A stretch of DNA of 32,995 nucleotides from a virus. The DNA is taken from positions 1-32,995 of IMG/VR virus record IMGVR_UViG_3300021087_000556; one strand, 5' to 3'. Below the pieces are notes generated by a model. That model had not been told where the DNA came from. It saw only the letters and a list, made by a program, of their open reading frames with translations, and did no database searches. The position numbers were made by a program, and so were the translations under genes. This document shows positions 6,600-13,164 of this stretch, one piece after another (the first letter of the stretch is position 1; each line of letters starts with the position of its first letter).

Positions 6600-7126
6600 T
6601 ATTTTTTCACTTCTGCGACTACACCTTGAGAACCATCTTTCATGGTTACATTACGATACACTACAATTACTTCTCCAAGTTGTTTAATGTATCTCTTAAT
6701 CTCTTGGTTATTCCTTATCATAACCTTGTAATCACCAACAGTCGTTGCAACAAATACAACCTCACCGTTGTTCATGTCCTTCATGTCATCAAGGAATCTA
6801 TCAAGATATGTATATCCTTCTGTCCATTCGGGGTGTTCTTTGTCTTCCCATGCACAAGTCTTTGGTCTTTTGAATTGTTCTACACCTTCGTCATTAAACT
6901 TTTTAGGTTCAAATGAAATAGTTGCTTTACATGGATTGGCGATTCTCGCTTCAGATACCACATACCATTTTGGTGCAGTAAGGTCTAAATGACGGGGAAG
7001 TGTAGGTTGAATTATATCAATCTCTATTGGTTTACTTATTATCTCTACCTTTTTGTTTGGTAGTAACGAACAACTACTCGTTAGTATCGTCGCTAGACTC
7101 AAGATTGCTAATGTCTTTAGTGTCAT
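6599..7126 (-). CDS. lipoprotein, candidate outer-membrane spanin subunit
   Basis: A 175-residue protein with a signal sequence ending in a lipobox-like LTSSC at about residues 15-19, then a mature part with a few Cys and a compact C-terminal domain. GGGGATAG precedes the ATG. Its first 53 bases overlap the end of the upstream gene, which encodes a membrane-anchored coiled coil. That arrangement is the one seen for i-spanin/o-spanin (Rz/Rz1) lysis pairs. It is much longer than a typical o-spanin, so a different envelope lipoprotein role is possible. Confidence 0.6.
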   Translation of the reverse strand: MTLKTLAILSLATILTSSCSLLPNKKVEIISKPIEIDIIQPTLPRHLDLTAPKWYVVSEARIANPCKATISFEPKKFNDEGVEQFKRPKTCAWEDKEHPEWTEGYTYLDRFLDDMKDMNNGEVVFVATTVGDYKVMIRNNQEIKRYIKQLGEVIVVYRNVTMKDGSQGVVAEVKK

Positions 7127-7460
7127 TTTCTATCCCCTCGATTACTTCTTTTGTACCGTTATTGAATCTATTCTCCATTAATCCTGGCTTGACGGTTGCA
7201 AGTTTCTCAAAGTTATGTTTTGATAGGATTGATAGATATTTCTCTTTGTCTGCCTCAATTTCTGCGTTCTTTCGAGACATATTCTGAAGAGCTTTTGTTT
7301 GACGTTCATAATTCTCTTTGATTGCCGTTATGGTCGCCTTCTGTTCTTCGACTGCACTTTCTAATGCAATGTTATTTGCACTTAGTGTTGCGTTTTGTGT
7401 ATAAAGGTAATATGAACTTAGACCAAGTACCAATATTATCCCTATGAAAAATTGTTGCAT
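7074..7460 (-). CDS. i-spanin-like (Rz-like) membrane-anchored coiled coil
   Basis: A 128-residue protein: an N-terminal membrane anchor (about residues 4-20) followed by a long heptad-rich helix (about 25-75), then a segment KHNFEKLATVKPGLMENRFNN and an acidic tail. The topology matches inner-membrane spanins, which span the periplasm with a coiled coil and meet an outer-membrane lipoprotein. The next gene, overlapping by 53 bases, is a lipoprotein. GGAG precedes the ATG at 7460. The lysis role is inferred from topology and order. Confidence 0.66.
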   Translation of the reverse strand: MQQFFIGIILVLGLSSYYLYTQNATLSANNIALESAVEEQKATITAIKENYERQTKALQNMSRKNAEIEADKEKYLSILSKHNFEKLATVKPGLMENRFNNGTKEVIEGIENDTKDISNLESSDDTNE

Positions 7461-7461
7461 A

Positions 7462-7695
7462 TTATAACTCCACTATTCGATAATCAAGACCGTTTGAACT
7501 TCTCAGTTCCACAACCTTCTTATCTGTATCTAAAAATTTAAGGTGTTTTTCTTTCTGAATGAGGAGTTTCTTTGAGACGTATTCGTCCTTAAACACATTC
7601 CCTGTTAGGTCTTGTGTTCTGAAAACTGTTATTTTATATTCAGGTCTAAACCAATATTTGATATTGTTCCAAATCTTTCTAAGTCGTGATTTCAT
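7462..7695 (-). CDS. 77-residue basic hypothetical protein
   Basis: The ATG at 7695 is chosen because AGAGGAATATT precedes it. A longer frame starting at 7719 would run through the terminator hairpin. The product starts MKSRLRKIWNNIKYWFRPEY, then a beta-rich part with EYVSKKLLIQKEKHLKFLD. No family is recognised. It ends one base before the spanin-like gene. Confidence 0.7.
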   Translation of the reverse strand: MKSRLRKIWNNIKYWFRPEYKITVFRTQDLTGNVFKDEYVSKKLLIQKEKHLKFLDTDKKVVELRSSNGLDYRIVEL

Positions 7696-7710
7696 AATAT
7701 TCCTCTTACA

Positions 7711-7736
7711 AATAGACACCCCGAAGGGTGTCTATT
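7711..7736 (-). terminator. 11-bp UUCG hairpin terminator
   Basis: On the minus strand AATAGACACCC and GGGTGTCTATT form a perfect 11-bp stem closed by the very stable C(UUCG)G tetraloop. The trailing U-run is short (TTTG). It sits 23 bases after the winged-helix gene and before the next ribosome-binding site. It should stop or attenuate transcripts there, or protect their 3' ends. Confidence 0.75.
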
Positions 7737-7759
7737 ATTTAGTCAACTAAAAAGTTCTC

Positions 7760-8017
7760 TTAGCTGTCATAAGTGAATAATGACCCACCATTTACTGCGG
7801 CTTGACCTGCGGCCAAGATTGCAGCTGAAGGACTTCCTATTCTATAGAAAGTTCCTGCTGGAGTCACATTCGTGTAGATGACATGACCTTGAGACTGTAA
7901 CTTACCAATAGTTCTTGCTGGTGAAGTTAAATCGAAACGATTTCTCAAAGTAGACCATGCTACGTTTTTACCTTTTGAAAGTAGGTTTAACACTTTTTGC
8001 GTTTTGGATAAAGCCAT
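7760..8017 (-). CDS. small winged-helix-like DNA-binding protein
   Basis: An 85-residue protein. MALSKTQKVLNLLSKGKNV, AWSTLRNRFDL and the following helix look like a helix-turn-helix, and GTFYRIG fits a wing. The C-terminal part is Ala/Gly-rich (AAILAAGQAAVNGG). Similar proteins occur widely in T4-like marine phages. A role as a regulator or DNA-binding protein is inferred. AGGAG lies 8 bases before the ATG; the UUCG hairpin follows the gene. Confidence 0.7.
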   Translation of the reverse strand: MALSKTQKVLNLLSKGKNVAWSTLRNRFDLTSPARTIGKLQSQGHVIYTNVTPAGTFYRIGSPSAAILAAGQAAVNGGSLFTYDS

Positions 8018-8068
8018 TATATATTCTCCTATATAAGCGATGGTACTTTCCCAAGTCCACCTTTTGTA

Positions 8069-8086
8069 TTCAACTTAATTGTTGAA
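8069..8086. other. 6-bp hairpin after the deoxyribonucleotidase gene
   Basis: TTCAAC, a 6-base loop and GTTGAA lie just past the stop codon at 8092. No clear U-run follows on the minus strand. It may be a weak terminator or a transcript-end structure. Confidence 0.3.
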
Positions 8087-8091
8087 GTCTG

Positions 8092-8598
8092 TTAAGAAAC
8101 TACGGTAAATCCGTTTCTTAGTTTCTTTAATTCTTTTATAGTAGTGGCAGCACTAGTGTGGAGTATTCCTGTTCCACCGTTCGCTTCCCACGCCTCTATG
8201 TTCTTAGGTCTGTCGTCAATGAGGACACTTCCCTCAAATGCAAACATACCTTTTTGACTACCAGTCATTGTGCAAGTGACAACAACAGAAGGACTAACGT
8301 ATTCCTTAATCCATTCGTTCTTATCAAACACTACCAATTCTCTGTTAATAACCCCTGCGGCTGTTAGTATTTCCCAAGGCAATCTTGTGTGTCTAACATA
8401 TGCAACTAAGTCGTGCATATCGTCCATAGGTGGTAAGTTTCTGAATAGTCTTTTGTTGGTGAGTTCTTCTTTCCTCTCATCGTAGTCGTTTCTTCCAACT
8501 TCGTTGTTAGGAAAAGGGTCTCCTGTTAAGGTCTCAACCCCAGTGTTAAAATCGGCGAGGACTCCGTCCATGTCGATAAATATTCTTTTCACATTCAT
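8092..8598 (-). CDS. 5'(3')-deoxyribonucleotidase, HAD superfamily
   Basis: A 168-residue protein. Motif I is D9-x-D11 in FIDMDGVLADF, motif II is the Thr in EILTAAG, and motif IV is VLIDDRPKNI. This set is typical of the NT5C-type deoxyribonucleotidases, which remove phosphate from dNMPs and help balance deoxynucleotide pools. The length fits. It has its own host-type promoter (8625-8654) and GGGGGA before the ATG. A cytoplasmic nucleotide-metabolism role agrees with the RNR genes nearby. Confidence 0.84.
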   Translation of the reverse strand: MNVKRIFIDMDGVLADFNTGVETLTGDPFPNNEVGRNDYDERKEELTNKRLFRNLPPMDDMHDLVAYVRHTRLPWEILTAAGVINRELVVFDKNEWIKEYVSPSVVVTCTMTGSQKGMFAFEGSVLIDDRPKNIEAWEANGGTGILHTSAATTIKELKKLRNGFTVVS

Positions 8599-8624
8599 AA
8601 TTAATAATCCCCCATTACGTTAAT

Positions 8625-8654
8625 AGCTTACCATAAAACAGGGGTCGTTGTCAA
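8625..8654 (-). promoter_or_regulatory. sigma70-type promoter of the deoxyribonucleotidase gene
   Basis: A perfect -35 TTGACA, an 18-base spacer and TAAGCT. It lies about 27 bases upstream of the ATG at 8598, in the short gap after the preceding gene. Confidence 0.6.
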
Positions 8655-8658
8655 GCTT

Positions 8659-8850
8659 TTAAGCAATAAAATCTCTAGGTTCTATAAGGTGTTTAGTGAA
8701 TTCGGTCTGTAAAAATCTAAGATTTTCTCCGTGATTGACATATTCATCGACTGATTCATATGTGTCTTGACCATGTTGTCGTCTCTCATGACAGTTCTCA
8801 CCGTACATATGAGCGCAATATTCTTCAAATGTCATCATACTTTTTCTCAT
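8659..8850 (-). CDS. 63-residue hypothetical protein
   Basis: A small His/Glu-rich protein with FEEYCAHMYGENCHERRQHG. Two Cys and several His could bind metal. Starts at 8850, 8838 or 8835 are possible. The first would leave almost no leader if the promoter at 8861-8889 is used; GAGAAAAAG precedes the later ATGs. No family is recognised. Confidence 0.65.
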   Translation of the reverse strand: MRKSMMTFEEYCAHMYGENCHERRQHGQDTYESVDEYVNHGENLRFLQTEFTKHLIEPRDFIA

Positions 8851-8860
8851 TTATAGTACC

Positions 8861-8889
8861 ATTATACACTATAATGAGGGTCTTTGTAA
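8861..8889 (-). promoter_or_regulatory. sigma70-type promoter (TTACAA-N17-TATAAT)
   Basis: TTACAA, a 17-base spacer and TATAAT read toward the gene at 8850. The stretch TAGTGTATAAT and an upstream CCTCA in the spacer are shared with the promoter at 31748-31776, so the two look like members of one phage promoter family. Confidence 0.72.
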
Positions 8890-8898
8890 AGGGGTTTT

Positions 8899-9351
8899 TT
8901 AAATAAATTTGTCTCTTCCTACCCAAAACATATTGAAGATTTGAGACTCCATTTTGTATGCTTCTTTCTCCCATGGCTGACGGGAATATGGTGTTTTTCC
9001 ATGATATTTTCTCTTAAATCTTTGCAATTTAGGTGATAATTCACCCTTAATGAACTGTTTTGCATGGATTAATTCGTGTGCGAGGTTCAACATCATTTGG
9101 TCATGCGTGAATTTACTCCCATCTTCGTCCAATCTGTTCAATTCTATGTCCACTACCCCCACATTTCCTGAACAAGTTGCGTAAGTATAGTCGCCCAGTT
9201 CGATGGGTCGTGACACTATGTGTAATGATAAGTCAACATTACGTCTTAATCTTGGGTGTAAGTGGTAGATGACATCAGTAACGTAGTTATAAATGTCTTG
9301 TTTTCGTGCAATTTGACCCGAAATGTCTATGTTTACCATGTAGTATTTCAT
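8899..9351 (-). CDS. zinc metallopeptidase-like protein (HExxH)
   Basis: A 150-residue protein. H92-E-L-I-H96 is the zincin signature, and E130 in PWEKEAY is a possible third ligand about 34 residues later. The layout resembles SprT-like or minimal gluzincin peptidases. No signal peptide is visible, so it should act in the cytoplasm or virion. Substrate unknown. It starts at 9351, 18 bases after the zinc-ribbon gene. Confidence 0.68.
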   Translation of the reverse strand: MKYYMVNIDISGQIARKQDIYNYVTDVIYHLHPRLRRNVDLSLHIVSRPIELGDYTYATCSGNVGVVDIELNRLDEDGSKFTHDQMMLNLAHELIHAKQFIKGELSPKLQRFKRKYHGKTPYSRQPWEKEAYKMESQIFNMFWVGRDKFI

Positions 9352-9369
9352 CCTAAATTTAATACTCTT

Positions 9370-9531
9370 TTATTCTGTTTCAACCTCATCTATAAATTCT
9401 ACTTCATCTTCAGTTCTTTCTTCTCCACAAAAAGGGCAAAATTCAATATTATATTGATGTGAATCCATTTCATGATGAACTTCACTCTCACTCTTGCAAC
9501 CATTACAATGTACTCTATAAATCCGTATCAT
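9370..9531 (-). CDS. 53-residue zinc-ribbon protein
   Basis: Starts MIRIYRVHCNGCKSE and carries two knuckles, C9-x-x-C12 and C32-P-F-C35-G, 20 residues apart, then a strongly acidic tail. This is the pattern of a zinc ribbon. GAGAGAAATT precedes the ATG at 9531. The start lies 17 bases inside the upstream gene, as is common here. A nucleic-acid-binding or protein-adaptor role is likely but not shown. Confidence 0.68.
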   Translation of the reverse strand: MIRIYRVHCNGCKSESEVHHEMDSHQYNIEFCPFCGEERTEDEVEFIDEVETE

Positions 9532-9769
9532 GTAATTTCTCTCCTAATATTTCTTCCCATGCATTATCAAATGATTTCTTTTTACCGTCAATGGTAATGA
9601 AGGGGACTTGGTGGTTTGGGTGAAGTGCGGCTTTCTGAAAATCCTCTCCTTGTGTATAGATACGAATTTCATTCTCTACAATATCAAGTGTCTTCAACAG
9701 GTGAGTGATTCTCATATCTTCTATTCCCTGTTTTGATTTGGGATTTAAGTATGCGTGGATTTGTTTCAT
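9515..9769 (-). CDS. glutaredoxin-fold protein without the CxxC
   Basis: The start at 9769 gives 84 residues and an ATGA overlap with the upstream gene; a longer frame to 9859 would overlap it by 94 bases. MKQIHAYLNPKSKQG occupies the place of the redox motif, and QVPFITIDGKK resembles the cis-Pro strand of glutaredoxins. No Cys is present at the active-site position, so thiol redox activity is unlikely. It sits two genes below a normal glutaredoxin. The fold call is by pattern only. Confidence 0.55.
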   Translation of the reverse strand: MKQIHAYLNPKSKQGIEDMRITHLLKTLDIVENEIRIYTQGEDFQKAALHPNHQVPFITIDGKKKSFDNAWEEILGEKLHDTDL

Positions 9770-10044
9770 AACTTCACTGCGAGTAGTATAAAGATACCCA
9801 TTAATATTACAGTCATAAGGAACATAAGACCTGCGAGTATAGTGTGATACCATATCCACCTTGTCTTATATGCATTTTCAATTGTTAAATCATCAGGGTC
9901 AGGCGATGCAATTTCATGTTGTTTTAGATTAATTGAATCCACAACTTTGTTTGCAATCCTATCCTCGTCTTTCTTTAATGCAATTTTCTGTTCGAGTTCT
10001 TTCTCTTCTTTAGAGACCCATAATATTTGATACCATTTCTTCAT
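9766..10044 (-). CDS. 92-residue C-terminally anchored membrane protein
   Basis: A charged helical N-terminal part (KEEKELEQKIALKKDEDR) is followed by one long hydrophobic region at about residues 66-91 that could form one or two spans. It overlaps glutaredoxin and the next gene by 4 bases each. No family is recognised. Confidence 0.68.
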   Translation of the reverse strand: MKKWYQILWVSKEEKELEQKIALKKDEDRIANKVVDSINLKQHEIASPDPDDLTIENAYKTRWIWYHTILAGLMFLMTVILMGIFILLAVKL

Positions 10045-10319
10045 TCGTAATCTCGCTCTATATCTGATGGATTATCTTCGTAATCATCTATTCTTCGTGT
10101 GTTGTTATTCCAAGCTTCAAATTCTGTATAACCACCGATATATTCATCGTCTGAAATAATTTGTGGAAATGTTCTTGCGTTAGGAAATTTCTCAAAGAGT
10201 TCTTCTCTTGTAAAGTCAACGTCTAACTGTAGGTATTCGTAATTGTATCCTTCTCTCTCTGCAAGTGCTTTTGCTCTATCACAAAAAGGACATTGTGGTT
10301 TTCCATATATCTTTATCAT
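10041..10319 (-). CDS. glutaredoxin
   Basis: A 92-residue protein with the active site C10-P-F-C13, the cis-Pro segment RTFPQI and the GGY motif of glutathione-binding glutaredoxins. The tail DDYEDNPSDIERDYE is acidic. It overlaps nrdB by four bases (ATGA). It probably reduces the C-terminal Cys pair of NrdA, as T4 NrdC does for the T4 enzyme. Confidence 0.88.
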   Translation of the reverse strand: MIKIYGKPQCPFCDRAKALAEREGYNYEYLQLDVDFTREELFEKFPNARTFPQIISDDEYIGGYTEFEAWNNNTRRIDDYEDNPSDIERDYE

Positions 10320-11413
10320 AATTTAAATCCTTCGAATGTGTCGTCTCTAACATCTTGTTTAATACCACCAATGACGTACGACTCAATCTCTGTCTCTTGT
10401 GGTGCATTCTGTAATCCTCTACTGTTGAACCAGTGTGTAGTCCAAGGCAATGGATTGTTAGTCGAACTTCTGTCATATATAGGGTTCAGTCCGATTGCAC
10501 GGAGTCTCTTGTTTGCAATGAACTCAACGTAGTATCCAAGTAAGTGTGTGGATAAACCAATCATTGAACCATGTTTGAATAAGAAAGTGGCCCAATCTTT
10601 TTCTTGTTTAACTGCATCTTCATACATTTCATAAACTTCTTTTTCACAATCTTTCATGACCTTTAACATGACTTTATCTTTCTCATGGTTCTGATAACAC
10701 TTCAATATGTGTTGTGTAATTGCAAGGTGTTGTGCTTCATCTCTTGCAATCAATGATATGATTTTTGCACTCCCTTCCATAAGTTTCGCTTCCCCGAATG
10801 CGAATGAACACGCAAAAGAAACGAAGAATCTGATACCTTCTAAGATGTTAACTGATACTAGTGCAAGGTAAAGTGCCTTATATAAATCGTAATCGTCAAT
10901 TTTATGACCCATTTGTTTACGTCTTCCTATATCAATAAACTCATCATATTTTTGTGTAACCGATTCTGCACGAGTGATAATTGCTGGTTCGTCAAGTATA
11001 GTGTCAAAGACATCACTAGGGTCTGAATAAATGTTCTTAATGATATGAGTGTAACTCCTTGAGTGGATTGTCTCCATAAAGTCCCATGTGATTATACATG
11101 ATTCTAATTCAGGGATTGTTACGAATGGTAGGAATGCGATTGCAGGAGCACGTCCTTGAACACTATCGAGTAGTGTTTGGTATCTTAGGTTTGATGTAAA
11201 AATGTGTTTTTGTGCTTCTGTTAGTGTTTGATAATCACTTCTATCTTTCTGTAAAGACACCTCTTCGGGTCTCCAAAAGAATCCCAACTGTCTCTGCGTG
11301 AGTTTATCAAATATAGGATACTTGAACTCGTCAAATCGTTGTGTGTTTAATTCTTCTCCAAAAAAGATTTTCTCTTTTGTAAAATCTACTTTCTTTTTAT
11401 TAAATACCGTCAT
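10316..11413 (-). CDS. nrdB: ribonucleoside-diphosphate reductase class Ia, beta subunit
   Basis: A 365-residue protein. All residues of the diiron-tyrosyl radical site are visible by alignment to the E. coli pattern: D83 (LLDS), E114, H117 and radical Y121 (ETIHSRSY), E192 (LEGI), E226 and H229 (DEAQH). It makes the radical that NrdA uses to reduce ribonucleotides. It overlaps the fused oxygenase-methyltransferase gene upstream and glutaredoxin downstream by ATGA. Unusually, nrdA is not adjacent: the 580-residue fusion separates them. Confidence 0.95.
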   Translation of the reverse strand: MTVFNKKKVDFTKEKIFFGEELNTQRFDEFKYPIFDKLTQRQLGFFWRPEEVSLQKDRSDYQTLTEAQKHIFTSNLRYQTLLDSVQGRAPAIAFLPFVTIPELESCIITWDFMETIHSRSYTHIIKNIYSDPSDVFDTILDEPAIITRAESVTQKYDEFIDIGRRKQMGHKIDDYDLYKALYLALVSVNILEGIRFFVSFACSFAFGEAKLMEGSAKIISLIARDEAQHLAITQHILKCYQNHEKDKVMLKVMKDCEKEVYEMYEDAVKQEKDWATFLFKHGSMIGLSTHLLGYYVEFIANKRLRAIGLNPIYDRSSTNNPLPWTTHWFNSRGLQNAPQETEIESYVIGGIKQDVRDDTFEGFKL

Positions 11414-13152
11414 GTTTCCTCACCTTGTCTTAATCCCCAATGAGAAATAGGTAAATGATTTGATAATACATGATTGTTATCGAAAGATAATTTCCAACCA
11501 AGATAGTTTTCTACTTTATGATGTTTCAAATCTCTAATATGTCCTTCCCATATAATTTTTTTATCTTTTATTTTATTTTTGTATATACTATTGTGCATAA
11601 GATTACCATAGTAATCTTCTAAAAACTTTTTAGAGTATTTAGAATGAGAAGGTATATCTATATCTGCCCATTCTGTTATAGATTCTCCGTCTATATCTGA
11701 TAACTCTACCATGTTGGGATATAACTTATCTATAAAATCATTCTTCTTTGCATACTCTACTAAATCTAGTATGTGGCCAACTTCTAACTCCTTATCTCCT
11801 TCTTGATAAAATCTTCTAAGAAATCTTTTCTCATTCCAAAATTCTGATGTTAACCATTCGTGTAAATATATGTCACATTTAGGTAATTCTGTTTCAAGTA
11901 AATCACCATGAATATACTCTACACTATCTCCTAGAGTCTCTTTCATTCTATCGATAAGTTCACCCCTTCTTTCTAATGCATATACTTTCTTTGCACCATA
12001 CTTGACTGCAAGGTAACATAATATGCCTGAACCTGCACCTAAATCTATAACTACTTTGTCTTTAACATTCTTTGAAATCCAATCTTCATATGATTTGTTT
12101 CTCTGAGAATCAGTAAAACAATATGCAGTTTTAAAGAATCCTAATGATTCATTATCTTTTAGATATAATTTTTTCTCTCTTTCCGATAACTCTACATCTT
12201 CAATGTGGGAATAATTATTGATAAACTCTTCAGGGTTAAACCAATCGTGCATTCCCTGACTCCACTCATTCCAAAATTTCATTGCTTCAGTAAAATAGGG
12301 TTGTTGGTCTTTACTTGCGTGGTAACGACTTAGTCTACCATCATATGCAAAAGTACTCGTTGTTCTGTGGTCACTACTTCCTTGATTCTTTACACCATAG
12401 TGATCTGTAGTAAACTTATCAAGGGTCGTTATTCTACCATTATGATTAACAAAATGTAAAAACATATGGTAAGAGTAATCTCCTAAGAAGGTATCTCTCC
12501 AATGTGGTGCATTAGGGCCTTGATAAAGTAACACATCACCAACTTCTAGTGATACTGGTGTTCCTGTTCTTTCGTGGTGTGGGATATTCTGCATTTCTTC
12601 AAAGAATTTATCTTGACCATTACCTCGTGCAAGATTAACATAATTTTTATCACTTTGTACCCAAATCTTCCAAGGCGTATTATCGTCTGACTTATACTTA
12701 AGACAAATTGTTGCACTGACTTCGCATGAAGGTCGGTCACTATGTGCTTTTAGATATGCACCTCTATCATATTTTCTTGAGTATGAATAAGTCTCCACTA
12801 AGTCCATATCAATAACGTTAGCTAGATTATCTCTTAACCATCTATGTAATGCAACTGCAGGTGGGAAGGTATGACAACCCTGACTTTTTTCTAGGGATTC
12901 TTTAGGTGAATCATGAATAATATCATGTTCTCTTTCAAAAATTGTATCATTCCACTCTTGATTATGTTCTATGGTCTTCCAATTATCCATAGTCATATCA
13001 ATGATTACTTTAGGAATAAAGTTTCTTAGAATAACATAACCCTGAGTCTGAAACTCTCTAGTTAATTCGTTCGTCCAACCTGTTACTGGTTTTGGGTCAT
13101 CGCCGTCAAACTGTTTTGTTTTGAAAGTTTTATCTTCATATCGCACAGGCAT
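11410..13152 (-). CDS. 2OG-Fe(II) oxygenase fused to a PRMT-like methyltransferase
   Basis: A 580-residue fusion. Residues about 30-240 resemble a 2OG oxygenase: H137-x-D139 in LKAHSDRPS, a downstream SLEVGDVLLYQGP strand and distal H217 in APHWRD. The 2OG-binding basic residue is not obvious. Residues about 340-580 resemble protein arginine methyltransferases: VIDLGAGSGILCYLAVKYGA (motif I), E394 ending the next strand, HEWLTSEFWNE like the double-E loop, and HWG near the C-terminus like the THW loop. It lies between nrdA (12-base gap) and nrdB (4-base overlap). Parts of the methyltransferase half are very AT-rich, unlike nrdA. Substrate unknown; a protein target is plausible. Confidence 0.74.
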   Translation of the reverse strand: MPVRYEDKTFKTKQFDGDDPKPVTGWTNELTREFQTQGYVILRNFIPKVIIDMTMDNWKTIEHNQEWNDTIFEREHDIIHDSPKESLEKSQGCHTFPPAVALHRWLRDNLANVIDMDLVETYSYSRKYDRGAYLKAHSDRPSCEVSATICLKYKSDDNTPWKIWVQSDKNYVNLARGNGQDKFFEEMQNIPHHERTGTPVSLEVGDVLLYQGPNAPHWRDTFLGDYSYHMFLHFVNHNGRITTLDKFTTDHYGVKNQGSSDHRTTSTFAYDGRLSRYHASKDQQPYFTEAMKFWNEWSQGMHDWFNPEEFINNYSHIEDVELSEREKKLYLKDNESLGFFKTAYCFTDSQRNKSYEDWISKNVKDKVVIDLGAGSGILCYLAVKYGAKKVYALERRGELIDRMKETLGDSVEYIHGDLLETELPKCDIYLHEWLTSEFWNEKRFLRRFYQEGDKELEVGHILDLVEYAKKNDFIDKLYPNMVELSDIDGESITEWADIDIPSHSKYSKKFLEDYYGNLMHNSIYKNKIKDKKIIWEGHIRDLKHHKVENYLGWKLSFDNNHVLSNHLPISHWGLRQGEET

Positions 13153-13164
13153 TTTTATATCTCA

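Noticed and set aside
7696-7719. N-terminal extension of the 77-residue gene
   Set aside because: The extension is encoded by the arm of the UUCG terminator hairpin; the later ATG has its own ribosome-binding site.
8069-8086. Strong terminator after the deoxyribonucleotidase
   Set aside because: The stem is only 6 bp of mixed AT with no U-run; kept as a low-confidence hairpin only.
9770-9859. N-terminal extension of the glutaredoxin-fold protein
   Set aside because: It overlaps the upstream membrane-protein gene by 94 bases; the start at 9769 gives a standard ATGA overlap.
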